Source: Paenibacillaceae bacterium | GTDB lineage: Bacteria; Bacillota; Bacilli; Paenibacillales; Paenibacillaceae | Direction: 5' to 3' | NCBI GenBank assembly: GCA_900766135.1 | Contig: CAAFUF010000036.1 | Span: 128,633-192,632, forward strand | DNA length: 64,000 nt | In this document: positions 7,789 through 15,074 of the stretch, piece by piece | How positions within the stretch are numbered: position 1 is the first letter of the stretch | Layout: each line of letters begins with the position of its first letter | Notes under the pieces: model-generated | What the model was told of the DNA's origin: nothing | The model's input: only the letters and a program-made list of their open reading frames with translations | Database searches by the model: none | Program-made: the position numbers and the translations under genes

Positions 7789-8052
7789 TTATATTAAAAA
7801 ATACCCATAAAGCACGGCGTTGAAAAGAAGCAGCAGCGGAATGCCCACCCTAAAGCTGAAATGCTTCGTTTTATGGCGTTTCGTATTCATGGCGACAAGT
7901 ACGCCTAACGCGCCCCCCAATGCAGCCAGCAAAAACAGCGTTCGCTCCGGAATCCGTTCGCGCCTCTGCCTGGCTCGCTTTTTGTCGTCGGACATGACCA
8001 GATAGGCAACCGCGTTGATAAACAGAAACCATACGAATAACCCCGTTCTCGT
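7789..8052 (-). CDS. DUF1294 small membrane protein, start codon non-canonical
   Basis: The frame encodes a first hydrophobic helix (LFVWFLFINAVAYLVM), then the basic stretch DKKRARQRRERIPERTLF, a second helix and HKTKHFSFRVGIPLLLL, which is the DUF1294 pattern. The only ATG in frame (7993-7995) would cut off the first helix. Upstream there is an in-frame TGA but no ATG, GTG or TTG. An ACG at 8050-8052 lies 8 nt after AAAGGGGG and would give 87 residues, the usual length. A TATAAT box is at 8105-8110. Function of the family is unknown. The ACG start is my inference; a mutated start codon or sequence error would look the same. Confidence 0.65.
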   Translation of the reverse strand, partial: TRTGLFVWFLFINAVAYLVMSDDKKRARQRRERIPERTLFLLAALGGALGVLVAMNTKRHKTKHFSFRVGIPLLLLFNAVLYGYFLI

Positions 8053-8155
8053 ATTCGCCGCCCCCTTTCGATCTCCACGCTCGAATGTTGACGTTCCTAA
8101 CTCTATTATACCTCAACTGGGAGGCACCGGCATCTTTTCGTCAAAATCGCTTCTA

Positions 8156-8184
8156 TGTAGAAAGCTCCCCGCGAGGGGAGCCGG
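8156..8184 (-). terminator. terminator after the 45-residue ORF
   Basis: GGCTCCCC-TCG-CGGGGAGC on the minus strand is followed by a short TTTCT tract. It lies 15 bp past the stop codon of the small ORF at 8200-8337. Confidence 0.65.
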
Positions 8185-8199
8185 AAACGCATAAAACAA

Positions 8200-8337
8200 T
8201 CAGGTTTCGTTCTTTGGAATTTCGTTGAGATTAGGCGGGTAATCGGCTTGCTTCTTCGGCTTGGCCGCCACGGTGGGTTCCATCCGACTCGCCTTGTTCT
8301 GCTGGTTTTCGGTCTTCCGCGCTTTATGATGCGGCAC
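8200..8337 (-). CDS. small basic protein of unknown function
   Basis: This 45-residue frame starts with GTG (8335-8337), 8 nt after a perfect GGAGG, and ends just before a hairpin terminator. The alternative ATG at 8341-8343 is too close to the ribosome binding site. The product begins PHHKARKTENQQNKASRM and is rich in Lys, Asn, Gln and Pro, ending PPNLNEIPKNET. It has no membrane segment. Its size and composition recall small spore-associated or nucleic-acid-binding proteins of Bacillales, but I do not recognise a family. It lies 80 bp upstream of nothing else on its strand and just after topB, from which it may be partly co-transcribed. Confidence 0.6.
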   Translation of the reverse strand: MPHHKARKTENQQNKASRMEPTVAAKPKKQADYPPNLNEIPKNET

Positions 8338-8417
8338 CCTCATCACCTCCGAAACTTAGCGTCCCGAAAAGGCGGCCGATTTATGCGGCCCAAGGACCGC
8401 CCACCAGGACCGGCGGG

Positions 8418-10553
8418 TTAGTCGTCGCCCTTTTTCTCCAGCGCCGCCTTTAGCAGCTCGCCGAGATTGATTCCGCCGCCGGACTCCTGCTGCTGGGAAT
8501 ACTGCTTGACGAGCCGCTGCTGCTCGCGTTTGTTCATATGCTTATCCTTATCTTTCCCCAGCACCTCGGTAATGCCGCAGGATAAGCACTGCACGTACAT
8601 TCCCGCTTTACCTTCCTTGATCTCCATCTTCTTGTGGCATTGCGGACAGCGGCGGTTAGACAGGCGCTTCTCGCCGGAACGGCGATAGCCGCAGTCTTCG
8701 CTAGGGCAGATCAGCATCAAGCCGCGCCCGGTTTTCTTCTCGAGCAGCCGTGTCCCGCATTCCGGGCAATGGCTGTTCGAGACGTTATGCGGCTTGTACG
8801 TGGCCTCGCTGCGTTTCACGCCTTGCACGAGGCTGACCGCCATGTCCCGAATGCCGCTGAGGAACGGTCCCGGCTGGCCTTGCCCGCGGGCGATCCGCTC
8901 CAGCTCCGCCTCCCAGCGGGCCGTCAGCTCCGGCGTACGCAAATCGGACGGCGCCAGGTCGATCAGCTGCTTGCCTTTGCCGGTCGGATGCAGGTAGTTC
9001 CCTTGCCGCTCGATCGTGTCGGAGCTGACCAGCTTCTCGATGATGTCCGCCCGCGTTGCCGGCGTGCCCAGCCCGTGCTTCTCCATTTGGGTCAGCAGGG
9101 CCGCTTCCGTGTAGCGCTTAGGCGGTTGGGTCCGCCCCGGCGTCACGCGGCAGCGCTGCACCTTCACCGCCTCGCCTTGGCTCAGCTCCGGCAGCGCGGT
9201 ACCGCTCTCGGCATCCTCCTCGCCGCTTTCTTCGTCCTCCATGGCTTGCCCGTCATAAACGGTCCGCCAACCGGCGTCCTTGATCGTCGTCCCCTTCGCG
9301 TGCAGCGTCTCCCCAGCCATTTCGACCGTTACGTTGACTTGATCAAATCTTGCCGGCGGATAAAACAAACTGATAAACCGCCGCACGATCAAATCGTACA
9401 GCTTGCGTTCTTCCGCGCTCAACGCGTTCAGCAGCACCGTCTGCTCCGTCGGGATGATCGCATGGTGATCAGTCACCTTGCTGTCGTCGACAACCCGCTT
9501 GCTCAGCTGCAAGGAACCCCGCAGCAGCGGCCGGGCCAGCGGCGCGTAAGGGCCGATGGCCACGCTCGTTAACCGTTCTTTGAGCGTCTCCGTCATGTCG
9601 GACGTCAGGTAACGCGAATCCGTCCGCGGATAGGTCACCAGCTTATGCTGCTCGTACAGCCGCTGCAGCACGTTCGACGTCTGCTTGGCCGAAAATCCGA
9701 GCAGCCGGTTGGCGTCCCGCTGCAGCTCGGTCAAATCGTAAGCGAGCGGGTGAGGTACCGTTTTTTCGTGCTTGACCAGCTTGACGATGCTGCCCGAGGC
9801 CCCTTCCAGCTTCCGTTTCAGGTCGTTTAACCGCTCGGCATCAAAAATGCGGGCATCGCCGTCCCCGCCGCGCCATACCGCTTCAAACTTACCGAAGTCG
9901 GCATGCAGCACATTGTATTCCTCCGAGCGGAAGCGGAGAATTTCGTTCTCGCGTTGCATGATCATGCCCAGTGTCGGCGTTTGCACCCGTCCCGCCGAGA
10001 GCGGTGCGCCAAACTTGGTGGTCAGCGCCCGGGTCACGTTAAGCCCAACCATCCAGTCAGCCTCCGCCCGGCAGCGCGCCGATTGGTACAAGCGTTCATA
10101 TTGGCTGCCCGGCTTCAGCGCCGCGAACCCTTCCTTGATCGCTTTGTCCGTCTGCGACGAAATCCACAGCCGCTTAAACGGTTTGCTCCATTTGACCATA
10201 TCCATGATCCAGCGGGCGAGCAGTTCGCCCTCGCGGGCGGCGTCGGTCGCCACGATCAGCTCGCCGATATCCTGGCGCCGCATCAGCTGCTGCACCGCCT
10301 TGAATTGGTGGCTGCTTTCGCGCAGCACCTTCAGCTTCATTTTGTCCGGCAGGATCGGCAAATCCTCCAGCGCCCATGTAGCGTACTTCGCGTCATAATC
10401 CTCCGGTTCGGCCAGACCAACCAAATGGCCCAATGCCCAGGTCACCACGTACTTCGGCCCTTCAAAATGACTTTTATGCTTATCTCGGCTGCCCATCACT
10501 CGCGCGATTTCCCTGGCGACCGACGGCTTTTCCGCCAATACCAATGTCTTCAT
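8418..10553 (-). CDS. topB: DNA topoisomerase III
   Basis: The 711-residue protein has the Toprim domain at the N-terminus (LVLAEKPSVAREIA, then VATDAAREGELLAR with the metal-binding DxD-like acids). Next are the type IA core with LSAGRVQTPTL, catalytic Tyr308 in LVTYPRTDSRYL, and two C-terminal zinc-ribbon segments with four-cysteine patterns (CPECG...CPSEDCG and CPQC...CLSC). It relaxes and decatenates DNA through a 5'-phosphotyrosine link. The length matches Bacillus TopB. A TATAAT box lies at 10586-10591 on this strand with a poor -35. The AAAGGAG site is about 14 nt from the ATG, longer than usual. Confidence 0.96.
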   Translation of the reverse strand: MKTLVLAEKPSVAREIARVMGSRDKHKSHFEGPKYVVTWALGHLVGLAEPEDYDAKYATWALEDLPILPDKMKLKVLRESSHQFKAVQQLMRRQDIGELIVATDAAREGELLARWIMDMVKWSKPFKRLWISSQTDKAIKEGFAALKPGSQYERLYQSARCRAEADWMVGLNVTRALTTKFGAPLSAGRVQTPTLGMIMQRENEILRFRSEEYNVLHADFGKFEAVWRGGDGDARIFDAERLNDLKRKLEGASGSIVKLVKHEKTVPHPLAYDLTELQRDANRLLGFSAKQTSNVLQRLYEQHKLVTYPRTDSRYLTSDMTETLKERLTSVAIGPYAPLARPLLRGSLQLSKRVVDDSKVTDHHAIIPTEQTVLLNALSAEERKLYDLIVRRFISLFYPPARFDQVNVTVEMAGETLHAKGTTIKDAGWRTVYDGQAMEDEESGEEDAESGTALPELSQGEAVKVQRCRVTPGRTQPPKRYTEAALLTQMEKHGLGTPATRADIIEKLVSSDTIERQGNYLHPTGKGKQLIDLAPSDLRTPELTARWEAELERIARGQGQPGPFLSGIRDMAVSLVQGVKRSEATYKPHNVSNSHCPECGTRLLEKKTGRGLMLICPSEDCGYRRSGEKRLSNRRCPQCHKKMEIKEGKAGMYVQCLSCGITEVLGKDKDKHMNKREQQRLVKQYSQQQESGGGINLGELLKAALEKKGDD

Positions 10554-10661
10554 AATTTCGTTCGAACACTCCTTTCCTCGGAACTATTATAACATTGGCT
10601 ATCTCCTGTGCGCGAAGCCGCACATCAAAGCAAATCCCGAATACATGTTTTGCATGAAACG

Positions 10662-10691
10662 TTGGAAGGTTAAGAATAATCATGATATAAT
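10662..10691 (+). promoter_or_regulatory. fabH promoter
   Basis: TTGGAA (10662-10667) and TATAAT (10686-10691) are separated by 18 bp. Transcription would start near 10698, inside the FapR-like sites. Confidence 0.75.
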
Positions 10692-10695
10692 CATT

Positions 10696-10725
10696 TTAAC
10701 ACCTGGTACTAAAACCTGATACTAA
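10696..10725 (+). promoter_or_regulatory. tandem FapR-like operators
   Basis: TTAACACCTGGTACTAA (10696-10712) and CTAAAACCTGATACTAA (10709-10725) each match the 17-bp FapR box TTAGTACCTGATACTAA at 14 positions. They overlap by four bases and cover the predicted start site of the fabH transcript. FapR represses lipid synthesis genes in Bacillales and is released by malonyl-CoA. The tandem overlap is unusual. Confidence 0.75.
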
Positions 10726-10754
10726 ACTGAACGATAAAAAAGGAGCTGATACGG

Positions 10755-11762
10755 TTGACCACACAGATATCCCTTTCCAAGGCCCGCATTACCGCGCTGG
10801 GGACTTATGTTCCCGATAAAATCCTGACCAACGGGGATTTGGAGCGGCTCGTAGAAACGAGCGACGAGTGGATCGTGCAGCGAACGGGCATCAAGGAGCG
10901 GCACATCGCCGCCGAGGACGAATTTACTTCGCACCTCTGCATCCGGGCCGCGGAGCGGCTTCGCGACACCTATCGGGTCACGTTGGACGACGTCGACTTC
11001 ATCATCGCCGCTACGACGACGCCCGATTTTTCTTTTCCTACCGTCTCCTGCCGGGTGCAACAGCATTTCGGCATGGAGCGGGCCGGGGCCATCGATCTGA
11101 ATGCCACCTGCGCCGGCTTCGCTTATGCCCTGCACTTGGCGAACGGCATGATCAGCTCCGGCCTGCATCGCAAGATCCTTGTCGTTGCCGGCGAAACGAT
11201 GTCCAAAATCACCGACTACACCGACCGCAGCACCTGCATTCTGTTCGGGGACGGGGCCGGGGCCGTGCTGGTCGAAGCTGATCCCGAGTTGCCCGGGTTC
11301 GAATCGTTTATTCTCGGGACAAACGGGGCTGGCGGCATCCATGTCTACCGTTCCGGGCTGGCGGATCGGATGGACGGTCAACCGCTCGAAGGGAAGGGCA
11401 AAATTGTGCAAAACGGCCGCGAAGTGTTCAAATGGGCCGTCCGCACCGTCACCGCAGGAATCGAGCAGTTGCTGGAGCAAGCCGAGCTTACTCGCGAAGA
11501 CATCGATTGGTTTGTGCCGCATAGCGCCAATCTGCGGATGATCGAGTCGATCTGCGAGAAAGCGGAGCTGCCGCTCGCCAAAACGCTGCAAAGCGTGCAG
11601 GATAGAGGCAATACGTCCTCCGCTTCCATCCCGCTGGCTTTACAGGCGGGCGTCGACACGGGCCGGCTGAAATTCGGCGACCGCGTGCTCCTGTACGGCT
11701 TTGGCAGCGGTTTAACCCATGCCGGCTTAATCCTGCGCTGGGGCGTGCCGGACTTGTCCTAA
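10755..11762 (+). CDS. fabH: beta-ketoacyl-ACP synthase III
   Basis: The 335-residue protein has the KAS III triad: Cys119 in NATCAGFAYA, His256 in VPHSANLR and Asn286 in RGNTSSASI, with the usual 30-residue His-Asn spacing. KAS III condenses an acyl-CoA primer with malonyl-ACP to start fatty acid synthesis. In Gram-positives it prefers branched primers. Translation starts at TTG after AAAAAAGGAG. The gene stands alone rather than in a fab cluster, so it may be a second copy (FabHB/YhfB type), and it is controlled by FapR-like sites. A terminator follows closely. Confidence 0.93.
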   Translation: MTTQISLSKARITALGTYVPDKILTNGDLERLVETSDEWIVQRTGIKERHIAAEDEFTSHLCIRAAERLRDTYRVTLDDVDFIIAATTTPDFSFPTVSCRVQQHFGMERAGAIDLNATCAGFAYALHLANGMISSGLHRKILVVAGETMSKITDYTDRSTCILFGDGAGAVLVEADPELPGFESFILGTNGAGGIHVYRSGLADRMDGQPLEGKGKIVQNGREVFKWAVRTVTAGIEQLLEQAELTREDIDWFVPHSANLRMIESICEKAELPLAKTLQSVQDRGNTSSASIPLALQAGVDTGRLKFGDRVLLYGFGSGLTHAGLILRWGVPDLS

Positions 11763-11778
11763 CCACCCCCATAATAAA

Positions 11779-11818
11779 GAAAGTCGATCAGGAGACTGGA
11801 TTCCTGGTCGACTTTTTT
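11779..11818 (+). terminator. terminator after fabH
   Basis: AAAGTCGATCAGGA and TCCTGGTCGACTTT form a stem around an 8-base loop and run into TTTTTT. It begins about 17 bp after the fabH stop codon. Confidence 0.92.
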
Positions 11819-11857
11819 GCTAAATTCACCGCTTCGTGCTTGCCTGTCCGCATAGCC

Positions 11858-12020
11858 CTTTGCAGGATTATCCCTTTCGGTAAGGGAACATCGGCAGCTC
11901 ATAGGATTACACCCGATCTGTATACGGTCCCTTCCGTTATGCCCCATCTTTTCTCACCCCAATTTGTCCGCCCGTTTGTTTGCGTCCTGCGGCCTGACCC
12001 AACGGGATAATCGTGCAAAG
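11858..12020. repeat. inverted-repeat-bounded intergenic element, copy A
   Basis: The left end reads TTTGCAGGATTATCCCTTTCG-like sequence and the right end CAACGGGATAATCGTGCAAA, which are imperfect inverted copies (core GATTATCCC / GGGATAATC). The 163-bp interval has no convincing gene. A second, shorter copy with the same ends lies at 29451-29533. This looks like a small non-autonomous or REP-like element. No transposase is in the window. Confidence 0.6.
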
Positions 12021-12142
12021 CGTCCGGGGCAACGAGGTTTACCTGACCGTTCCCTTTTCAACCCGCAGGGTTCCGGGTACAATAACAAGAGCCAAATTTC
12101 CGCAAGTTGTTCCCATCTTAACCCAATAAGGAGTTTAGTGAT

Positions 12143-12355
12143 ATGCCTACCCTTAGAGAACTGTTTACCGATTTGGACTTTCAGGAGGCGTTGGACCGGA
12201 AGCTTCGGGTCCGCGTATTCCGTGATGATCATATGATCGACAACGGCAGCATCGTGATCCGCTTCACGGACGACACGATCATCACCCAGGCCGGGGTGAG
12301 CGAGCTCTCCTACCATCCGCGCCGGGAATGCCAATTTTTCGAGCTGAGAAAATAA
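12143..12355 (+). CDS. small conserved-looking protein of unknown function
   Basis: The 70-residue frame starts at an ATG preceded by AAGGAG at good spacing and has balanced, soluble-protein composition. It is acidic at the N-terminus (LRELFTDLDFQEAL), followed by a beta-rich part (KLRVRVF, SIVIRFTDDTIITQAG) and a charged end (YHPRRECQFFELRK). No membrane segment or known motif is visible. It stands alone between the fabH terminator region and a convergent transporter gene. I consider it real because of the ribosome binding site and codon pattern, but I can name no function. Confidence 0.65.
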   Translation: MPTLRELFTDLDFQEALDRKLRVRVFRDDHMIDNGSIVIRFTDDTIITQAGVSELSYHPRRECQFFELRK

Positions 12356-12383
12356 AACTGCCTCGTCCCTCACCACCTCGGAC

Positions 12384-13325
12384 TTAACTTGCCTTTCCCT
12401 CTTGTCCCGCCGCCAGTACGTTCGTGTTTTCCTGCGTCACGGCTGGCGCCTCTTTGCCGTATCGAATGAAGATCCACACGCCGCATAAGATGAGCACGCC
12501 CGCCCACAGCTGCAGCGGAGTCAAGTTTTCCTTCAGCAGCATCCAGGCCAACAGCGAAGCAAACACCGGCTCGCCGAGAACGGCCATCGACACGACGGAA
12601 GCGCTGAGGTATTTCATCAGCCAGTTGAACAAATAATGCCCGAACAAGGTCGGCACGATCGCCAGCAGCAGAAAAATCCCCCATTCGCGCGGTTCGTAAC
12701 CCGTAAAACGGATGCCGGCGGCAACGTTATATATGGCCATCGACGTCCCTGCCACCGCGAATACGAGGAAATTATAGACAAACGCACTGATCGTTTGCAG
12801 CAGTTGCTTGCCGACCAGGATATGGATCGCCACCGCTACCGTCCCGAGCAGAGAAAGCAGATCCCCGGTAACGGCTTGGCCGGACAAGGCGAAGTCCCCG
12901 GAGCCGATGGCAATCGAACCGATGAGTGCCAGCGTAACGCCCAGTATCATCGCTTTATTGATTTTAGCCCCGAACAGGAAGAACGACCCGAACATGACGA
13001 TGATCGGCTCGAGCGTCAGAATGACGGTGGAGCTCGCCACCGTCGTCAAGCGAAGCGACCCCATCCATAGCAGGAAATGCAGCCCCAGCATAAGCCCGGA
13101 AAACAAAAGGCGCCTCCATTGCTTACGTGTCAGGCGCGCAATCTCTCCCCGATAGCTCCACAACAGCGGCAGCATCAATAAGTTCGTCAAATACATCCGG
13201 TACATCGCGATTACCGAAACTTCGGCGTTGGACCAACGGATGAAAATAGAAGAAAACGAGATGGCGATAATGCCGATCACGTACAAAATTTCATATTTGC
13301 CCATGGACTTGGTGTGGGTATGCAT
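12384..13325 (-). CDS. EamA/DMT-family transporter
   Basis: The protein has about ten membrane helices in two EamA repeats (about residues 10-140 and 155-290 of the long frame), for example SSIFIRWSNAEVSVIAMYRMY and the second-repeat LGEPVFASLLAWMLLKENLTP. Members export amino acids, metabolites or drugs; the substrate is unknown. The frame is open to a TTG at 13377-13379, but that codon would lie almost at the predicted transcription start (TATAAT at 13388-13393). I therefore prefer the ATG at 13323-13325, with 13304 also possible. The C-terminus is a soluble Ala/Glu-rich tail. Confidence 0.85.
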   Translation of the reverse strand: MHTHTKSMGKYEILYVIGIIAISFSSIFIRWSNAEVSVIAMYRMYLTNLLMLPLLWSYRGEIARLTRKQWRRLLFSGLMLGLHFLLWMGSLRLTTVASSTVILTLEPIIVMFGSFFLFGAKINKAMILGVTLALIGSIAIGSGDFALSGQAVTGDLLSLLGTVAVAIHILVGKQLLQTISAFVYNFLVFAVAGTSMAIYNVAAGIRFTGYEPREWGIFLLLAIVPTLFGHYLFNWLMKYLSASVVSMAVLGEPVFASLLAWMLLKENLTPLQLWAGVLILCGVWIFIRYGKEAPAVTQENTNVLAAGQEGKAS

Positions 13326-13387
13326 AAAGGTCAGGGTCCCAGCTTTCCATTGATTTTTATCGGCTTCATCTTCTTGCAAACCACTTC

Positions 13388-13416
13388 ATTATAGCGGAGT
13401 TAGGGCGGTTCCTCAA
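13388..13416 (-). promoter_or_regulatory. promoter of the DMT transporter gene
   Basis: On the minus strand TTGAGG (13411-13416) and TATAAT (13388-13393) are exactly 17 bp apart. The start site would be near 13381. Confidence 0.75.
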
Positions 13417-13517
13417 TTGGTTTCTTTACGCCGTCTCCCCCCTATGCTACATTGGGGATAACTTGGTCTTCTAGCTGAGAACGGCCTTATTCCATCCCAA
13501 AATTGGAGGTACTCCCC

Positions 13518-14363
13518 ATGAATCCGATCGTTTCGAAACAATGGCTGTTAGCCCGTATGTATGAGCCGAATCTTGTAATCGTCGATTGCCGCTTCGAGCT
13601 GGGCCAGCCGGAGGCCGGGCGGGCGGCCGACGCCGCGCACATTCCCGGTGCCGTTTATCTCGACCTCGAGCAGGATCTGTCGGCACCGATCACCGCGCAC
13701 GGCGGGCGTCACCCGCTGCCCGCCCCGGATGTTTTGGCCGCGCGATTCGCTCGCGCCGGCATCGGCAACGCCACCAGGGTGGTCGCCTACGACGACCAGG
13801 GAGGCATGTACGCCTCCCGCCTATGGTGGCTGCTGCGCTGGCTGGGCCATGACGACGTCTGCGTCATGGACGAGGGATTCGCCGCCTGGCAAGCCGGCGG
13901 CTATCCCGTGACCGCCGAGCGGCGGACCGTCGTCCCCGCCGCTTTCGCCCCCTCGCTCCGGCCGGACATGCTGGCCGGAGTAGAGGACGTCCGCCGGGCG
14001 CTGGGCGATCCCGGCGTGCTGCTGGTGGACTCGCGCGCCGCGGATCGCTACGCCGGACTGCAGGAGCCGCTTGACGTCAAGGCCGGCCATATCCCGGGGG
14101 CGATCAACCGTTTTTGGAAGCAAGTGCTGGGCGACAACGGCTCCTGGAAGAACGAAGGCGAGCTGCGCGAGCAGCTGGCGCCGGTCATTGCCGCACTGGA
14201 CGAAGGCTGCGAGGCCATCGTCTACTGCGGTTCCGGCGTGAGCGCTTGCCCGAACGTGCTCGCCCTCCATCGGCTCGGCTACCCGCAGGTCAAGCTGTAC
14301 GCCGGCAGTTGGAGCGACTGGATCTCTTACCCGGAGAATCCAATCGCGACGGAGGAAGAGTAA
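13518..14363 (+). CDS. sulfurtransferase (two-domain rhodanese)
   Basis: The protein of 281 residues has two rhodanese domains. The first contains the inactive-type DCRF...AHIPGAVYLDL segment. The second has VDSRAADRYAG, GHIPGAINRFW and the catalytic loop YCGSGVSA with Cys237. Enzymes of this layout transfer sulfane sulfur from thiosulfate or 3-mercaptopyruvate to cyanide or thiols. I start at the ATG at 13518-13520 because GGAGG lies 9 nt before it; the frame is open further upstream. It is a single-gene unit. Which donor is used cannot be told with certainty from the CGSGV loop. Confidence 0.9.
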   Translation: MNPIVSKQWLLARMYEPNLVIVDCRFELGQPEAGRAADAAHIPGAVYLDLEQDLSAPITAHGGRHPLPAPDVLAARFARAGIGNATRVVAYDDQGGMYASRLWWLLRWLGHDDVCVMDEGFAAWQAGGYPVTAERRTVVPAAFAPSLRPDMLAGVEDVRRALGDPGVLLVDSRAADRYAGLQEPLDVKAGHIPGAINRFWKQVLGDNGSWKNEGELREQLAPVIAALDEGCEAIVYCGSGVSACPNVLALHRLGYPQVKLYAGSWSDWISYPENPIATEEE

Positions 14364-14542
14364 GTTTCTGTCGGACAAGGGGCCAACATTGAAGCCGATA
14401 GGTGTTGCTTGTTAATATTCCGGATGCAGTCAAGACACTTGCTGAAAGGACTTATGCAGTATTTCCCATTCGTTCGTTTCCAATGTCACAAATCAGAGCC
14501 TTATATTGTTATGTGTGCATAACGTAAAGGAGCTGAAGAACA

Positions 14543-14926
14543 ATGAACCTCGTACTGTGGATCGCCACTGGACTACTCGCCGTAGTAGCGCTGTCCAGCG
14601 GCATTAACAAGACATTCATGCCCAAAGAGAAACTGGCCAGGTACCCTTTTGGGGGATGGGTCGAAGACTTTAGCGTTGGCTTCTTAATGACTATAGGGAT
14701 CCTCGAGATTTTGGCTGCGTTAGGCCTGATCCTGCCCGCCGTAGTCAACATCGCGTCGGTCCTGGTGCCGGTGACTGCAGTATGTTGGGTGTTGGTGATG
14801 ATCGGCGCGATCATCATCCACCTCCGCCACGGCGACGTCAAACCCGTGGTGGGGAACTTGATTTACCTCGCGCTGGCAGCTTTTATAGCATGGGGACGTT
14901 TCGGACTTGTGCCCTTCACCGGCTAA
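14543..14926 (+). CDS. DoxX-like membrane protein
   Basis: The 127-residue protein has four membrane helices and the DoxX-type pattern SGINKTFMPKEKL...FSVGFLMTIGILEILAALGLILP. Family members are small integral membrane proteins linked to respiration or thiol stress in some bacteria, but the role here is unknown. AAAGGAG precedes the ATG. The 180 bp upstream hold no gene and only weak promoter-like hexamers. A strong hairpin terminator follows about 95 bp downstream. Confidence 0.85.
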   Translation: MNLVLWIATGLLAVVALSSGINKTFMPKEKLARYPFGGWVEDFSVGFLMTIGILEILAALGLILPAVVNIASVLVPVTAVCWVLVMIGAIIIHLRHGDVKPVVGNLIYLALAAFIAWGRFGLVPFTG

Positions 14927-15020
14927 CCCATCACAATGCACTTAGGACCTGAGAGAAATGGTTCACCCGACCATTCCATCGGCTTTACTCGCGCAGGCTT
15001 CCCAAGCGCTCTAGAAATGG

Positions 15021-15059
15021 CAAATCGTCATCCCGTGCAAGGGATGACGATTTTTTTGT
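15021..15059 (+). terminator. terminator between the DoxX gene and the convergent GDPD gene
   Basis: AAATCGTCATCCC and GGGATGACGATTT pair perfectly around GTGCAA and run into TTTTTTT. The A-rich left arm is weaker as a terminator for the opposite strand, though it may act on both genes. Confidence 0.93.
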
Positions 15060-15074
15060 TTCGTCCCGGGCGAT

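Noticed and set aside
11954..12376. 140-residue minus-strand frame
   Set aside because: It overlaps the small plus-strand gene at 12143 that has a good ribosome site, and the inverted-repeat element; no recognisable protein features.
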